Positions 50,895 through 60,894 of a stretch of 64,000 bases of DNA are shown one piece after another; position 1 is the first letter of the stretch; every line of letters starts with the position of its first letter. The DNA lies in NCBI GenBank assembly GCA_947589015.1, contig CANPZF010000007.1, forward strand, positions 1 through 64,000, in the 5' to 3' direction. Position numbers and translations under genes: made by a program. Origin of the DNA: an uncultured Clostridia bacterium. GTDB taxonomy: Bacteria; Bacillota; Clostridia; TANB77; CAG-508. The notes beneath the pieces were generated by a model. That model did not search any database. It saw nothing but the letters and a program-made list of their open reading frames with translations, and was not told the origin of the DNA.

Positions 50895-52898
50895 ATGAAA
50901 AATAAAACTAAAAAAATATTTAGTTTATACACTTATCAAAAAGTTATTTTAACTCATTTTATTACTTTTTCTATTTGTGTGTGGATTCTATATCCTATCA
51001 TGTATAAAATACTAAATTATCCACCTGGTACAGTTGATACACAATTTCAAATCGATTATGGTGGTCTAACATATACTGCTCAGTTTTTAATATTATATAC
51101 ATTTGTTGCTGTCATACTTTTACTTTATCAACGCTATTTCTTATTCAAGAAAATAGCTAATTGGGAAAAACATAATGGTACTAATTCTAAATATACTGTA
51201 GAGGAAATCAGAAACACTTTATTAACAGCTCCTACTAAATTTTATTTATTACAAATTATTATTCCTTTCATTGCTATTACAATTGGTCTTGGAATGCCTA
51301 TTGTAAAACATGAGGTAGAATCTTCAGGAATAACAGTTGCTATTTTATGGGTTGCTATTTTTACTTTCAATGCTACCATCTCTTATGTGTTTTCAAAGAA
51401 CCTATTTAAATCTATACTAATAAAAACTTTTAAAGCCAATGTATTACCCATAAAGCACACTACATTATCTATTGATATGATGTTATTATTACTACCATTA
51501 TTAATTGCAGGATTGTTCTTTACTGTTATTGTTTCTTACTCTCGTCTTATGAAAGTAAGAGGTGATGATATCTACAGATATTATAAAAATGAATTATATT
51601 ATGTTTTTGATGAGAACACTTCTTACAATCAAAATGAAGTAGTTTCTAAACTAGACAATTTACATTTTTTAAATGATACTGATACTTATTTTATTATAGA
51701 TGATAAGAAAAATATAACCACTTCTAATAACATTCCTTTAACTGATTTCTTTCAAAAATATATCTTTGAATTATCAGACCAATATGATGGAAGAGTTTAC
51801 GAACATTATGCAGTTAATACACAAGGTTATATAAAACATATTAAAGTAAATAATAAAGATTATATTGTTGGTATTCATTATCCTATAACAGGTGGAGATT
51901 CTTTATTTTACATTATTACAACATTTATTGTTTTATTTGGTATTATCTCATTTTTGATTTGGTATTATTCTTCATCTCTATCAAATCAAATTAAAATCAT
52001 TGTAAATGGTTTAAATGAAATCAATACTAAAAATAATGAAAAATTTGAAAAAATACCAGTTGTTTCTGATGATGAACTAGGAGAACTTACAGTTGCTTTT
52101 AACCAAATACAAGATTTAACAAAACATAATATTGAACAAATACATAATAGTCAAGAATCATTAATGGAAAGAGAACGTTTAGCATCATTAGGACAATTAA
52201 TTGGAGGAATTGCACATAATTTGAAAACCCCAATCATGTCTATTTCAGGTGCCACTGAAGGTTTAACAGATTTAATTAAAGAATATGACTCTTCTATTGA
52301 CGATCCTCAGGTAAATAGTAATGATCATCATGAAATTGCAAAAGATATGTTTACTTGGATTTCTAAAATAAAATTACATACAGAATATATGTCTGATATA
52401 ATTACAACTGTAAAAGGTCAAGCAGTTGCTTTATCTAATGAGGATGACATTACCTTCACTATCGGAGAATTGCTAAAAAGAGTGGACATTCTAATGAAAC
52501 ATGAATTAAAAAATGCTATTATTTATCTAAATATTGCTTTAAAAGCAGATGAAAATACTATTATTCATGGAGATGTTAATAGTTTAGTACAAGTTATAAA
52601 TAATATGGTTTCTAATTCTATCCAAGCTTACAATGGAAAACCTGACCAATCTATAGATTTAATAGTTGAAAAAAAAGATAACAATTTAATTATAGAAATT
52701 AAAGATTATGGTTGTGGTATTCCAAAGCATGTAAAAAACAAATTATTTAAAGAAATGATTACTACAAAAGGTAAAAATGGTACTGGGCTTGGTCTATATA
52801 TGTCTTACTCTACTATTAGAGCACATTTTAATGGTAATATAATACTTGAATCTAAGGAAGGTATTGGAACAACTATTAAAATTATTTTGCCATTATAA
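50895..52898 (+). CDS. Polytopic sensor histidine kinase with HAMP-like region
   Basis: GQLIGGIAHNLKTPIMSI; KGKNGTGLGLYMSYSTI; 15 nt after NRPS stop with AAGGAGG. Confidence 0.9.
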   Translation: MKNKTKKIFSLYTYQKVILTHFITFSICVWILYPIMYKILNYPPGTVDTQFQIDYGGLTYTAQFLILYTFVAVILLLYQRYFLFKKIANWEKHNGTNSKYTVEEIRNTLLTAPTKFYLLQIIIPFIAITIGLGMPIVKHEVESSGITVAILWVAIFTFNATISYVFSKNLFKSILIKTFKANVLPIKHTTLSIDMMLLLLPLLIAGLFFTVIVSYSRLMKVRGDDIYRYYKNELYYVFDENTSYNQNEVVSKLDNLHFLNDTDTYFIIDDKKNITTSNNIPLTDFFQKYIFELSDQYDGRVYEHYAVNTQGYIKHIKVNNKDYIVGIHYPITGGDSLFYIITTFIVLFGIISFLIWYYSSSLSNQIKIIVNGLNEINTKNNEKFEKIPVVSDDELGELTVAFNQIQDLTKHNIEQIHNSQESLMERERLASLGQLIGGIAHNLKTPIMSISGATEGLTDLIKEYDSSIDDPQVNSNDHHEIAKDMFTWISKIKLHTEYMSDIITTVKGQAVALSNEDDITFTIGELLKRVDILMKHELKNAIIYLNIALKADENTIIHGDVNSLVQVINNMVSNSIQAYNGKPDQSIDLIVEKKDNNLIIEIKDYGCGIPKHVKNKLFKEMITTKGKNGTGLGLYMSYSTIRAHFNGNIILESKEGIGTTIKIILPL

Positions 52899-52984
52899 TT
52901 AAACTTATAAAAAAAACTTGCATTTTCTATAATTTATTAATATAATTTAAACATAATTAATTTATAATTAATGAGGTTGTTGTA

Positions 52985-54046
52985 ATGAGAAAAGGATTTC
53001 AAAATATTCAAAGTAATGAAAATAACAATTATAAGATAATAGCAGTAGATGACGAAGAAGGAATTATTGATTCTTTATCTATATTCTTAAATAGATCTGG
53101 ATATCAATTTACTGGTGTTACTAATCCACAAGAAGCAATAGAAAGAGTTAAAAGTGAACATTTTGATTTAATGGTATTAGACTTTATAATGACTCCGATA
53201 CATGGTGATCAAGTAGTTTCAGAAATCAGAAAATTCAATAAAGAACTCTATATATTATTACTTACTGGTCATAAGGATTTAGCTCCACCTTTAGAAACAA
53301 TTAGGAGGCTTGATATTCAAGGTTATTGTGAGAAAAGTGATAAGTTTGACCAATTATTGCTTTTAATAGAATCTGGTATAAAGTCTATTGCTCAAATGAA
53401 TGAAATAAAGCAAATAAATGAAGAATTGAAAAGTACATATGAAAAACTTGAAACTTCTTATTTAGAAAGTATTGAAACATTAAGATATACAGTTGAGGCA
53501 AAAGATACCTATACCAAAGGTCATTCAGATAGAGTTTCAGAAATTGCAGTTTTAATAGGTAACAAAGTTGGTTTACCAGATGAAGATCTAAAAACCTTGA
53601 AAATTGGTGGTCTTTTCCATGATATTGGTAAAATAGGTGTTCCAGATACTATTTTACAAAAAGATTCTAAATTAACAGATGACGAATATTCAGAAATTAA
53701 AAATCATCCATCTATTGGTGCTCATATTCTATCTACTGCAACTATCTTTAAAGATATAATTCCTATAGTAAAACATCATCATGAAAAATATGATGGAACA
53801 GGATATCCTGGAAAATTAAAGGGTACTGATATTCCTTATCTAGCTAGAATTACTACTATAGCAGATAGCTTTGATGCCATGTCTTCTAGAAGAACTTATC
53901 GTGAAGCATTACCATTAGATAAAATTATTAGCGAATTTGAAAAATGGAAAGGAATCCAATTTGATCCAGAATTAACTGATATATTTATAGATATACTAAA
54001 AAATCATTTTGAAGAAATTAAATTAATTCAAGAAAAATATAAATAG
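52985..54046 (+). CDS. Response regulator with HD-GYP domain
   Basis: REC (AVDDEEGIIDSL..LMVLDFIMTP); FHDIGKIGVPD; HHEKYDGTGYP. Confidence 0.95.
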   Translation: MRKGFQNIQSNENNNYKIIAVDDEEGIIDSLSIFLNRSGYQFTGVTNPQEAIERVKSEHFDLMVLDFIMTPIHGDQVVSEIRKFNKELYILLLTGHKDLAPPLETIRRLDIQGYCEKSDKFDQLLLLIESGIKSIAQMNEIKQINEELKSTYEKLETSYLESIETLRYTVEAKDTYTKGHSDRVSEIAVLIGNKVGLPDEDLKTLKIGGLFHDIGKIGVPDTILQKDSKLTDDEYSEIKNHPSIGAHILSTATIFKDIIPIVKHHHEKYDGTGYPGKLKGTDIPYLARITTIADSFDAMSSRRTYREALPLDKIISEFEKWKGIQFDPELTDIFIDILKNHFEEIKLIQEKYK

Positions 54047-54081
54047 TACAATGTAATAGGCATATTCAAAAAGACTTTTAG

Positions 54082-54240
54082 TTACAGAATAATGGTTATA
54101 AACTTAGAATATGCGAAAAGGCTTATATATTAATATTTGCAGTCAAGACCCAGATTGTTACACCCCAGATATGTTTTGACAAAATATATTAATATATAAG
54201 CCTTTTCGCATATTCTAAGTTTGTAACTATTATTTTGTAA
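54082..54240. repeat. Palindromic element with conserved 47-nt loop (full-length copy)
   Basis: ttacagaataatggttataaacttagaatatgcgaaaaggcttatatattaatat ... mirrored; loop differs by one base from the 40.9 kb copy. Confidence 0.9.
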
Positions 54241-54352
54241 GTATAAAAAAATTTATTTTTATGTAAAGCATTGATATTTTATGTAAAATATAATATAATT
54301 GTTTTGTAACATTAGTTGCCCATGTGGTGTTTTTATGAAAGGAGACAGATTT

Positions 54353-54739
54353 ATGTCTAAAATTTCAAAAGCGGAAAAAGTTATCCTTATTAACCGGGTA
54401 AAGTCGGCTTTAAGCGATTATTTCGCTGATTTACCAGAGTTCGAGGATGAAAAAGATTCCATCAGCTTCTTTGCAGAGGAATTTTCCTACCTTTTCAACA
54501 CACTTAAGTGCTCGGGAAACATCTGGCGGTTGCAAGTGGCATTGGCGACCGTTCTATCACAATCATTCTGTGATATAAGTAATGAGGCTGAGTTGTTTTT
54601 GCCTTTTACAAGTGACTGCATAGATATGTGGGACGAAATTCAATACAGACTTGAAAAACATCGTCCTGTTTATGTAATTGCTGGGTCATTCGATGTATAT
54701 GGAGTTCATTCAACTGATAAATGGATTCGTATTCGTTAA
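54353..54739 (+). CDS. Hypothetical protein, compositionally atypical
   Basis: RBS AAAGGAGA; GC-richer codon use than neighbours; contains two in-frame CGG codons. Confidence 0.7.
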   Translation: MSKISKAEKVILINRVKSALSDYFADLPEFEDEKDSISFFAEEFSYLFNTLKCSGNIWRLQVALATVLSQSFCDISNEAELFLPFTSDCIDMWDEIQYRLEKHRPVYVIAGSFDVYGVHSTDKWIRIR

Positions 54740-54771
54740 TGCTGTTGGCGCTGTATCCGTTAATAAGGCTA

Positions 54772-54798
54772 GAGGGGAGTCACGCTGTGACTCCCCTC
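54772..54798. terminator. Terminator hairpin GAGGGGAGTCACgctGTGACTCCCCTC
   Basis: 12-bp perfect GC-rich stem. Confidence 0.85.
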
Positions 54799-54803
54799 TC
54801 AAT

Positions 54804-56984
54804 TTATACTTTCATAGAAAGACCTACCTTTTGTCTTTCAGTATCAATTTTTATAACCTTTACTTTTATTATATCCCCAACTGATACTACAGAAGATGGA
54901 TTTTTTATAAATTTATCACTCATTTCAGAAATATGTACTAGACCATCATGTTTTACTCCTATATCCACAAAAGCACCAAAATCTATAACATTTCTAACTG
55001 TTCCAGTTAAAACCATTCCTTCTTTTAAATCTTCTAATTTTAATACATCACTACGTAATACTGGTTTTGGCATATCTTCACGAGGGTCTCTTCCTGGTTT
55101 TGATAATTCAGAAATGATATCTGTTAAAGTCATCTCCCCTATTTCTAGCTCTTTAGCAGTTTTTGAAACATCTACAGATTTTAATTTATTTCTCAATGCT
55201 TCTAATTTTTCTTTATCTTTTAAATCTTTCGTATCAAACCCAATATTTTTTAGTAATTTTTCAGTAGCTTCATAGCTTTCTGGATGAACTGCTGTTATTT
55301 CTAGTGGATTATCTCCATCAAATATTCTTAAGAAACCAGCACATTGTTCAAAAGCTACTTTTCCCAATTTAGGAACTTTTAATAATTGTTTTCTATTTTT
55401 TAATTTTCCATTTTCATCTCTATATTTTACAATATTTTTTGCTATTGTACTATTAATTCCAGAAACATAAGATAATAAAGATGGTGTTGCTGTATTTACA
55501 TCCACTCCAACTTTATTAACACTGTCTTCTACAACTCCTGTAAGGCTTTCTGCTAATTTTTTTTGATTTACATCATGTTGATATTGTCCTACTCCTATAG
55601 CTTTAGGATCTATTTTTACAAGCTCTGCTAATGGATCCTGTAGTCTTCTAGCTATTGAAATTGCACCTCTTATTGAAACATTAATATCAGGGTATTCTTC
55701 TGTTGCAAGTTTTGAAGCTGAATATACAGATGCTCCTGCTTCACTTACTATAACATAATGAACAGGTCTAGAAGCCTCTTTTATCATATCTGCTACAAAC
55801 ATTTCAGACTCACGAGAAGCTGTCCCATTTCCTATTGCAATCATGTCTATTTTATCTTTATCTATTAACTTTAAAAGTTCTTTTTTAGCCCCTTCTACAT
55901 CGTTTTGTGGCTCTGTTGGATATACAGTTGTATAATCTAAAACCTTTCCTGTTTCATCTATTACTGCTATTTTACAACCAGTTCTATAAGCTGGATCAAA
56001 TCCCATAACTGTTTTTCCTTTTATAGGTGCTCCTAATAACAATTGTTTTGAATTTTGTCCAAATACTTTTATTGCTTTTTCTTCAGCTTTTTCAGTTAAA
56101 TCTGAACGTATCTCTCTTTCTATAGAAGGTTCTATTAATCTTTTAAAGCTGTCCAATATTGTATTTTTAAGCATTTCCGTGAATTGTGTTTCACCTTTTA
56201 TTACATCTCTTTCCATATATGCCAATATTTTTTCTTCTGGCTTTTCTAATTTAACCTTTAAAAATTCCTCTTTTTCTCCTCTATTAATAGCCAAAATTCT
56301 ATGACTTGGTATATATTTAACTGTTTCTTGATAATCATAATACATTTCATAATTTGACTTTTCTTCTTTAGCTGCTTTTGTTACAATTAAACCTTCTCTA
56401 TAGCATTGTCTTTTTATTTCTTTTCTATATTTTGCATTATCAGAAATATCTTCCGCAATAATATCCAAAGCTCCTTGAATTGCTTCTTCACTACTTGCAA
56501 CTACTTTGTCCTTATTTTTCTTATCCTCTTCTGCCAATGTATCTATATTTATGTATGTTTTTGCTATCTCTTCTATAGGTTTTGTTTCTTTTTGTTCAAT
56601 TATTATTTGAGCTAATGGTTCTAATCCCTTGGCCTTAGCTATTGTTGCTCTTGTCTTCTTTTTCTGCTTATAAGGTCTATAAATATCTTCTACTTCTGCT
56701 AACGTTTTAGCTATCGCTACAGCTTGTAATATATCATCTGTTAATTTTCCCTGTTCTTCTATAGATTTTATAACCTCTTCTTTTCTTTGTTCTAGATTTC
56801 TTAAGTAATTTAATCTCTCTCCTAAATCTCTAAGAATTTCATCACTTAATCCTCCTGTTACTTCCTTTCTATAACGTGCTATAAATGGAATTGTATTTCC
56901 TTCATCTATTAATTTAATTGTTGCCTCTACCTGAGACTCTTTTATATTTAACTCCTCAGCAATTGTTTTATTGATTTGACTCAT
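54804..56984 (-). CDS. tex: Tex-family transcription accessory/S1 RNA-binding protein
   Basis: MSQINKTIAEELNIKESQVEATIKLIDEGNTIPFIARYRKEVTGGL; GNGTASRE; C-terminal S1 domain. Confidence 0.95.
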   Translation of the reverse strand: MSQINKTIAEELNIKESQVEATIKLIDEGNTIPFIARYRKEVTGGLSDEILRDLGERLNYLRNLEQRKEEVIKSIEEQGKLTDDILQAVAIAKTLAEVEDIYRPYKQKKKTRATIAKAKGLEPLAQIIIEQKETKPIEEIAKTYINIDTLAEEDKKNKDKVVASSEEAIQGALDIIAEDISDNAKYRKEIKRQCYREGLIVTKAAKEEKSNYEMYYDYQETVKYIPSHRILAINRGEKEEFLKVKLEKPEEKILAYMERDVIKGETQFTEMLKNTILDSFKRLIEPSIEREIRSDLTEKAEEKAIKVFGQNSKQLLLGAPIKGKTVMGFDPAYRTGCKIAVIDETGKVLDYTTVYPTEPQNDVEGAKKELLKLIDKDKIDMIAIGNGTASRESEMFVADMIKEASRPVHYVIVSEAGASVYSASKLATEEYPDINVSIRGAISIARRLQDPLAELVKIDPKAIGVGQYQHDVNQKKLAESLTGVVEDSVNKVGVDVNTATPSLLSYVSGINSTIAKNIVKYRDENGKLKNRKQLLKVPKLGKVAFEQCAGFLRIFDGDNPLEITAVHPESYEATEKLLKNIGFDTKDLKDKEKLEALRNKLKSVDVSKTAKELEIGEMTLTDIISELSKPGRDPREDMPKPVLRSDVLKLEDLKEGMVLTGTVRNVIDFGAFVDIGVKHDGLVHISEMSDKFIKNPSSVVSVGDIIKVKVIKIDTERQKVGLSMKV

Positions 56985-57016
56985 CTAGTTTTTCTTCCTT
57001 TCTTTTGAATGGTTTT

Positions 57017-57487
57017 TTAATATTCTAAAGAATCATCATTCTTTATCCAATTTTCTACCATTTCTGTTCTATATTCAGTTTTTGTATCTCTCATAATTAC
57101 TTCTTTTACGCCCGCATTTATTAACATCCTTTTACAAAATGTACATGGCCAATTATCAGTCACATATTCATTATTTCTTTTATTAATTCCAACCATATAT
57201 AAAGTTGAACCTATCATATCTTTTCTTGCAGCACTAAGCATTGCATTTTGTTCACTATGTACAGATCTACATTTATCATAACCTTTTCCACTTGGCATAT
57301 CATTTTTTATACAATATCCCAAATCTAAACAATTTTCTCTGCCCCTTGGTGCACCTGTATATCCTGTTGATATAATTTCATCATTTTTTACAATAATACT
57401 TCCATAATTGTTTCTTAAACATGTTCCTCTTTCTGCTACACTTTCAGCTATATCTAAATAATAATTTATCTTATCTACTCTACCCAT
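57017..57487 (-). CDS. dCMP/cytidine deaminase (ComEB-like)
   Basis: GYTGAPRG, HSEQNAMLSA, PCTFCKRMLINAGV. Confidence 0.9.
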   Translation of the reverse strand: MGRVDKINYYLDIAESVAERGTCLRNNYGSIIVKNDEIISTGYTGAPRGRENCLDLGYCIKNDMPSGKGYDKCRSVHSEQNAMLSAARKDMIGSTLYMVGINKRNNEYVTDNWPCTFCKRMLINAGVKEVIMRDTKTEYRTEMVENWIKNDDSLEY

Positions 57488-57489
57488 GA

Positions 57490-59073
57490 TTATTCAACTC
57501 CTAAATATTCATTATAACTAACTTCTTTATCTATTATTTGACCATTTTCTTTAATATCAATTATTCTATTTGCAACGGTCTGTGTTAATTCGTGGTCATG
57601 AGATGTAAATAAAATATTTCCTACAAACTTTTTCATTCCTTCATTTACTGAGGTAATACTTTCCATATCCAAATGATTTGTAGGTTCATCAAATATCAAA
57701 AAGTTTGCTCCAGATAACATCATTTTTGAAAGTACACATCTTACTTTTTCTCCTCCTGATAAAACCTTTACTTGTTTTAAAGCTTCATCACCTGAAAATA
57801 ACATCCTTCCTAAAAAACTTCTTACATAAGTCTCATCTGGATCCTTTGAATACTTTCTAAGCCAATCTGTTACATTTTCATCTGTATTAAATAAGTAATT
57901 ATTATCTTTTGGAAAATAGCTTTGTGTTATCGTTGTTCCCCAAACAAGTTGTCCATTGTCTGGTTCTAACTCTCCTGTAATTATTTGGAATAATATTGTT
58001 TTAGCATTTTCATTATCAGCTAAAAATGCAATTTTATCCCCTTGTTTAACATCAAAAGAAATATTATCTAAAACTTTAACTCCATCTACTGTTTTAGAAA
58101 TATTTTTAACTTGTAAAATCTCCTTACCAGGCTCTCTGTCTGGTTTAAAATCTACATATGGATATTTTCTATTTGATGGTTTTATTTCCTCTAGTTCAAT
58201 TTTTTCTAATGTTTTCTTCCTAGAAGTTGCTTGCTTAGACTTAGAAGCATTTGCACTAAATCTTGCAATAAAATCTTGTAATTCTTTAATTTTTTCTTCC
58301 TTTTTCTTGTTTTGTTCTCTTGCTTGTTTTAATGCTAACTGACTTGATTCATACCAAAAGTCATAATTTCCAGGATAAACCTTTATTTTTCCAAAATCAA
58401 CATCTGCAATATGTGTGCATACTTTATTTAAAAAATATCTATCATGTGAAACTACTATTACTGTATTTTCAAAATCCATTAAAAAATCTTGAAGCCAATT
58501 TATACTTTTTAAATCCAAATCATTTGTTGGTTCATCTAATAATAATACATCTGGATTTCCAAATAAACTTTGAGCTAATAATACTTTAACCTTGTCCTTT
58601 GCTTCAATTTCTTTCATTAACTTATAATGATTATCTGGTATAATTCCTAAATCATTTAAAAGCATTGCACTATCAGATTCTGCATTCCACCCATCTAGTT
58701 CTGCAAATCTCTCTTCTAATTTTGCTGCTTTCATTCCATCTTCTTCTGAAAAATCTGGTTTTGCATATATTGCCTCTTTTTCCTTCATTATATCGTATAA
58801 TTCTTTATTTCCCATCATAACAGTATCTATTACAGTAAATTCTTCAAAAGCAAAGTGATCTTGCTTTAAAACTGATATTCTTTCACCCTTATCTAATGTA
58901 ACATCACCCTTACTAGGTTCTATTTCTCCTGATAAGACCTTTAAAAATGTTGATTTTCCGGCGCCATTTGCTCCTATTATTCCATAGCAATTACCTTTTC
59001 CAAATTTTATGTTTACATCTTCAAATAAAACTCTTTTGCCAAATCTTATAGTTACTCCGTTACTACTTAGCAT
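57490..59073 (-). CDS. ABC-F family ATPase
   Basis: Two nucleotide-binding domains, GANGAGKST, LLDEPTNDLDLKSI, LSGGEKVRC. Confidence 0.95.
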   Translation of the reverse strand: MLSSNGVTIRFGKRVLFEDVNIKFGKGNCYGIIGANGAGKSTFLKVLSGEIEPSKGDVTLDKGERISVLKQDHFAFEEFTVIDTVMMGNKELYDIMKEKEAIYAKPDFSEEDGMKAAKLEERFAELDGWNAESDSAMLLNDLGIIPDNHYKLMKEIEAKDKVKVLLAQSLFGNPDVLLLDEPTNDLDLKSINWLQDFLMDFENTVIVVSHDRYFLNKVCTHIADVDFGKIKVYPGNYDFWYESSQLALKQAREQNKKKEEKIKELQDFIARFSANASKSKQATSRKKTLEKIELEEIKPSNRKYPYVDFKPDREPGKEILQVKNISKTVDGVKVLDNISFDVKQGDKIAFLADNENAKTILFQIITGELEPDNGQLVWGTTITQSYFPKDNNYLFNTDENVTDWLRKYSKDPDETYVRSFLGRMLFSGDEALKQVKVLSGGEKVRCVLSKMMLSGANFLIFDEPTNHLDMESITSVNEGMKKFVGNILFTSHDHELTQTVANRIIDIKENGQIIDKEVSYNEYLGVE

Positions 59074-59153
59074 TGCATCTCCTCCTTGCATTTGGTATTA
59101 TATATCATTTTCCCATTTATTTCAAGATTAATTACTTTTTAGTGTTACTGAAT

Positions 59154-59242
59154 AATAGTTAAATCCTTGATGTAGTTGCTAATGCTATAAAATAATATAT
59201 TATTTATTTGTAACTCTCAACTACATCAAGGATTTAACTATT
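59154..59242. repeat. 25-bp perfect inverted repeat element, related ends to palindrome family
   Basis: aatagttaaatccttgatgtagttg (59154-59178) / caactacatcaaggatttaactatt (59218-59242). Confidence 0.85.
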
Positions 59243-59244
59243 TT

Positions 59245-59439
59245 TTATTGATCTTTATCAAATAAAAGTTTTATTCCCCATAGTCCTGAAATTCCAACTA
59301 ATCCATATACTATTCTACTCAATACAGACATATCTCCAAAAATAAATGCTACTAAGTCAAATTCTAATAAAGCTATTAATCCCCAATTTATAGCACCAAT
59401 TATTATCAAAACCAATGCAATTTTATCTATAACTTTCAT
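59245..59439 (-). CDS. DUF378 family small membrane protein
   Basis: KIALVLIIIGAINWGLIALLEFDLVAFIFG. Confidence 0.9.
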   Translation of the reverse strand: MKVIDKIALVLIIIGAINWGLIALLEFDLVAFIFGDMSVLSRIVYGLVGISGLWGIKLLFDKDQ

Positions 59440-59552
59440 AAAATCCTCCTTTCATTAATTTTATTTTATGTTTTGTCTCAAAAAATATTCACATTGTTGA
59501 AAATTTACATTTTTTGTGATAATTTGTTATTAATAAAATTTGGAGGTATTAA

Positions 59553-60836
59553 ATGATGCAAAGAAATTCCAGAAAGAAAAGAATTGACAAAAAGAGAATT
59601 GACAAACAAAGAAGAATCGATAAAAAAACAATTGCAGGGTTACTAATTTCTATATCAGTTTTAGCTTTAATTTTTATTGCTGTTGTAATATATACTAAAA
59701 TTTCTATATTTTTTAATAATTCTTCTGATGAATCTGCATATTATAATGATAACAATGAAATAGAAGTTACTAATGTTGCTTCTCCTGAACAAACAGATAC
59801 AACTTTTTCTCTATGTGCTATTGGTGACATTTTATGTCATAACACTCAATATTTTGATGCTTATCAAAAAGAGTCTGATACCTACGATTTTTCTTATGTA
59901 TATGATAACATTAGTAACTATATAAAAACAGCTGATATTGCTGTTGGAAGTTTAGAAACTAGTTTTGCTGGCAAAGAACGAGGCTACAGTAATTATCCTA
60001 CTTTTAATTCTCCTGATGAATTAGCTTATTCTTTAAAAAAGCTTGGTATTGATGTATTATCTACAGCTGGAAATCATTGTTTAGATATGGGATTCTCTGG
60101 ATTATCTAGAACCATAGATGTACTTAATGATGCAGATATTTCACATTTGGGAACATATAAAACACAAGAAGAGCAAGACACAATATTGTTTAAATATGTT
60201 AAAGGAATAAAACTTGCTTTCATTAATTATACTTATGGAACTAATGGCATTCCTATTCCTGAAGGAAAAGATTTTTGTGTAAATCTAATCGATAAAGATT
60301 TAATTAAAAAACATATAGATACTGCCAAATCTCAAAATGCTGATATAATAATAGCATGTATGCATTGGGGAACTGAATATAAAACCACAGCAAATGCTGA
60401 GCAACAAGAATTAGCAGATTTCCTATTTCAAAATGGTGTAAATATTATTCTTGGAAATCATCCTCATGTATTAGAACCTATGGAAAAAAGAACTGTAGTT
60501 TTAGAAGATGGCTCTACTAAAGATGGTTTTGTAATTTATGCTTTAGGAAATTTTATTTGTGATCAAAGAGCTGAAAATACAAGAAATTCTATAATTTTAG
60601 ATTTATCTGTTACAAAACATTCAGACGGAACTATAACAATAGATCATGCAAAATATACTCCTATTTATATGTATAATAATACTAATTTATCCATTAGAAA
60701 AATGAAACTTTTAGATATAAATAAAACTATAATTGCTTATGAAAATGGTGCAGACATGTCTATTGGAGAAACTAATTATAACTTTTTAAAAACTCAATTA
60801 GAAAAAATTACACAAATAGTTGGTCCCGAATTCTAA
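59553..60836 (+). CDS. CapA-family (PGA_cap) metallophosphatase-like protein
   Basis: CAIGDILCHNTQ; STAGNHCLDMG; CMHWGTEY; ILGNHPHVLEP. Confidence 0.93.
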   Translation: MMQRNSRKKRIDKKRIDKQRRIDKKTIAGLLISISVLALIFIAVVIYTKISIFFNNSSDESAYYNDNNEIEVTNVASPEQTDTTFSLCAIGDILCHNTQYFDAYQKESDTYDFSYVYDNISNYIKTADIAVGSLETSFAGKERGYSNYPTFNSPDELAYSLKKLGIDVLSTAGNHCLDMGFSGLSRTIDVLNDADISHLGTYKTQEEQDTILFKYVKGIKLAFINYTYGTNGIPIPEGKDFCVNLIDKDLIKKHIDTAKSQNADIIIACMHWGTEYKTTANAEQQELADFLFQNGVNIILGNHPHVLEPMEKRTVVLEDGSTKDGFVIYALGNFICDQRAENTRNSIILDLSVTKHSDGTITIDHAKYTPIYMYNNTNLSIRKMKLLDINKTIIAYENGADMSIGETNYNFLKTQLEKITQIVGPEF

Positions 60837-60894
60837 TTTCTAAAAATAAAATACCTCAAATTGAATATTTTTATTCAGATTGAGGCATTTTATT

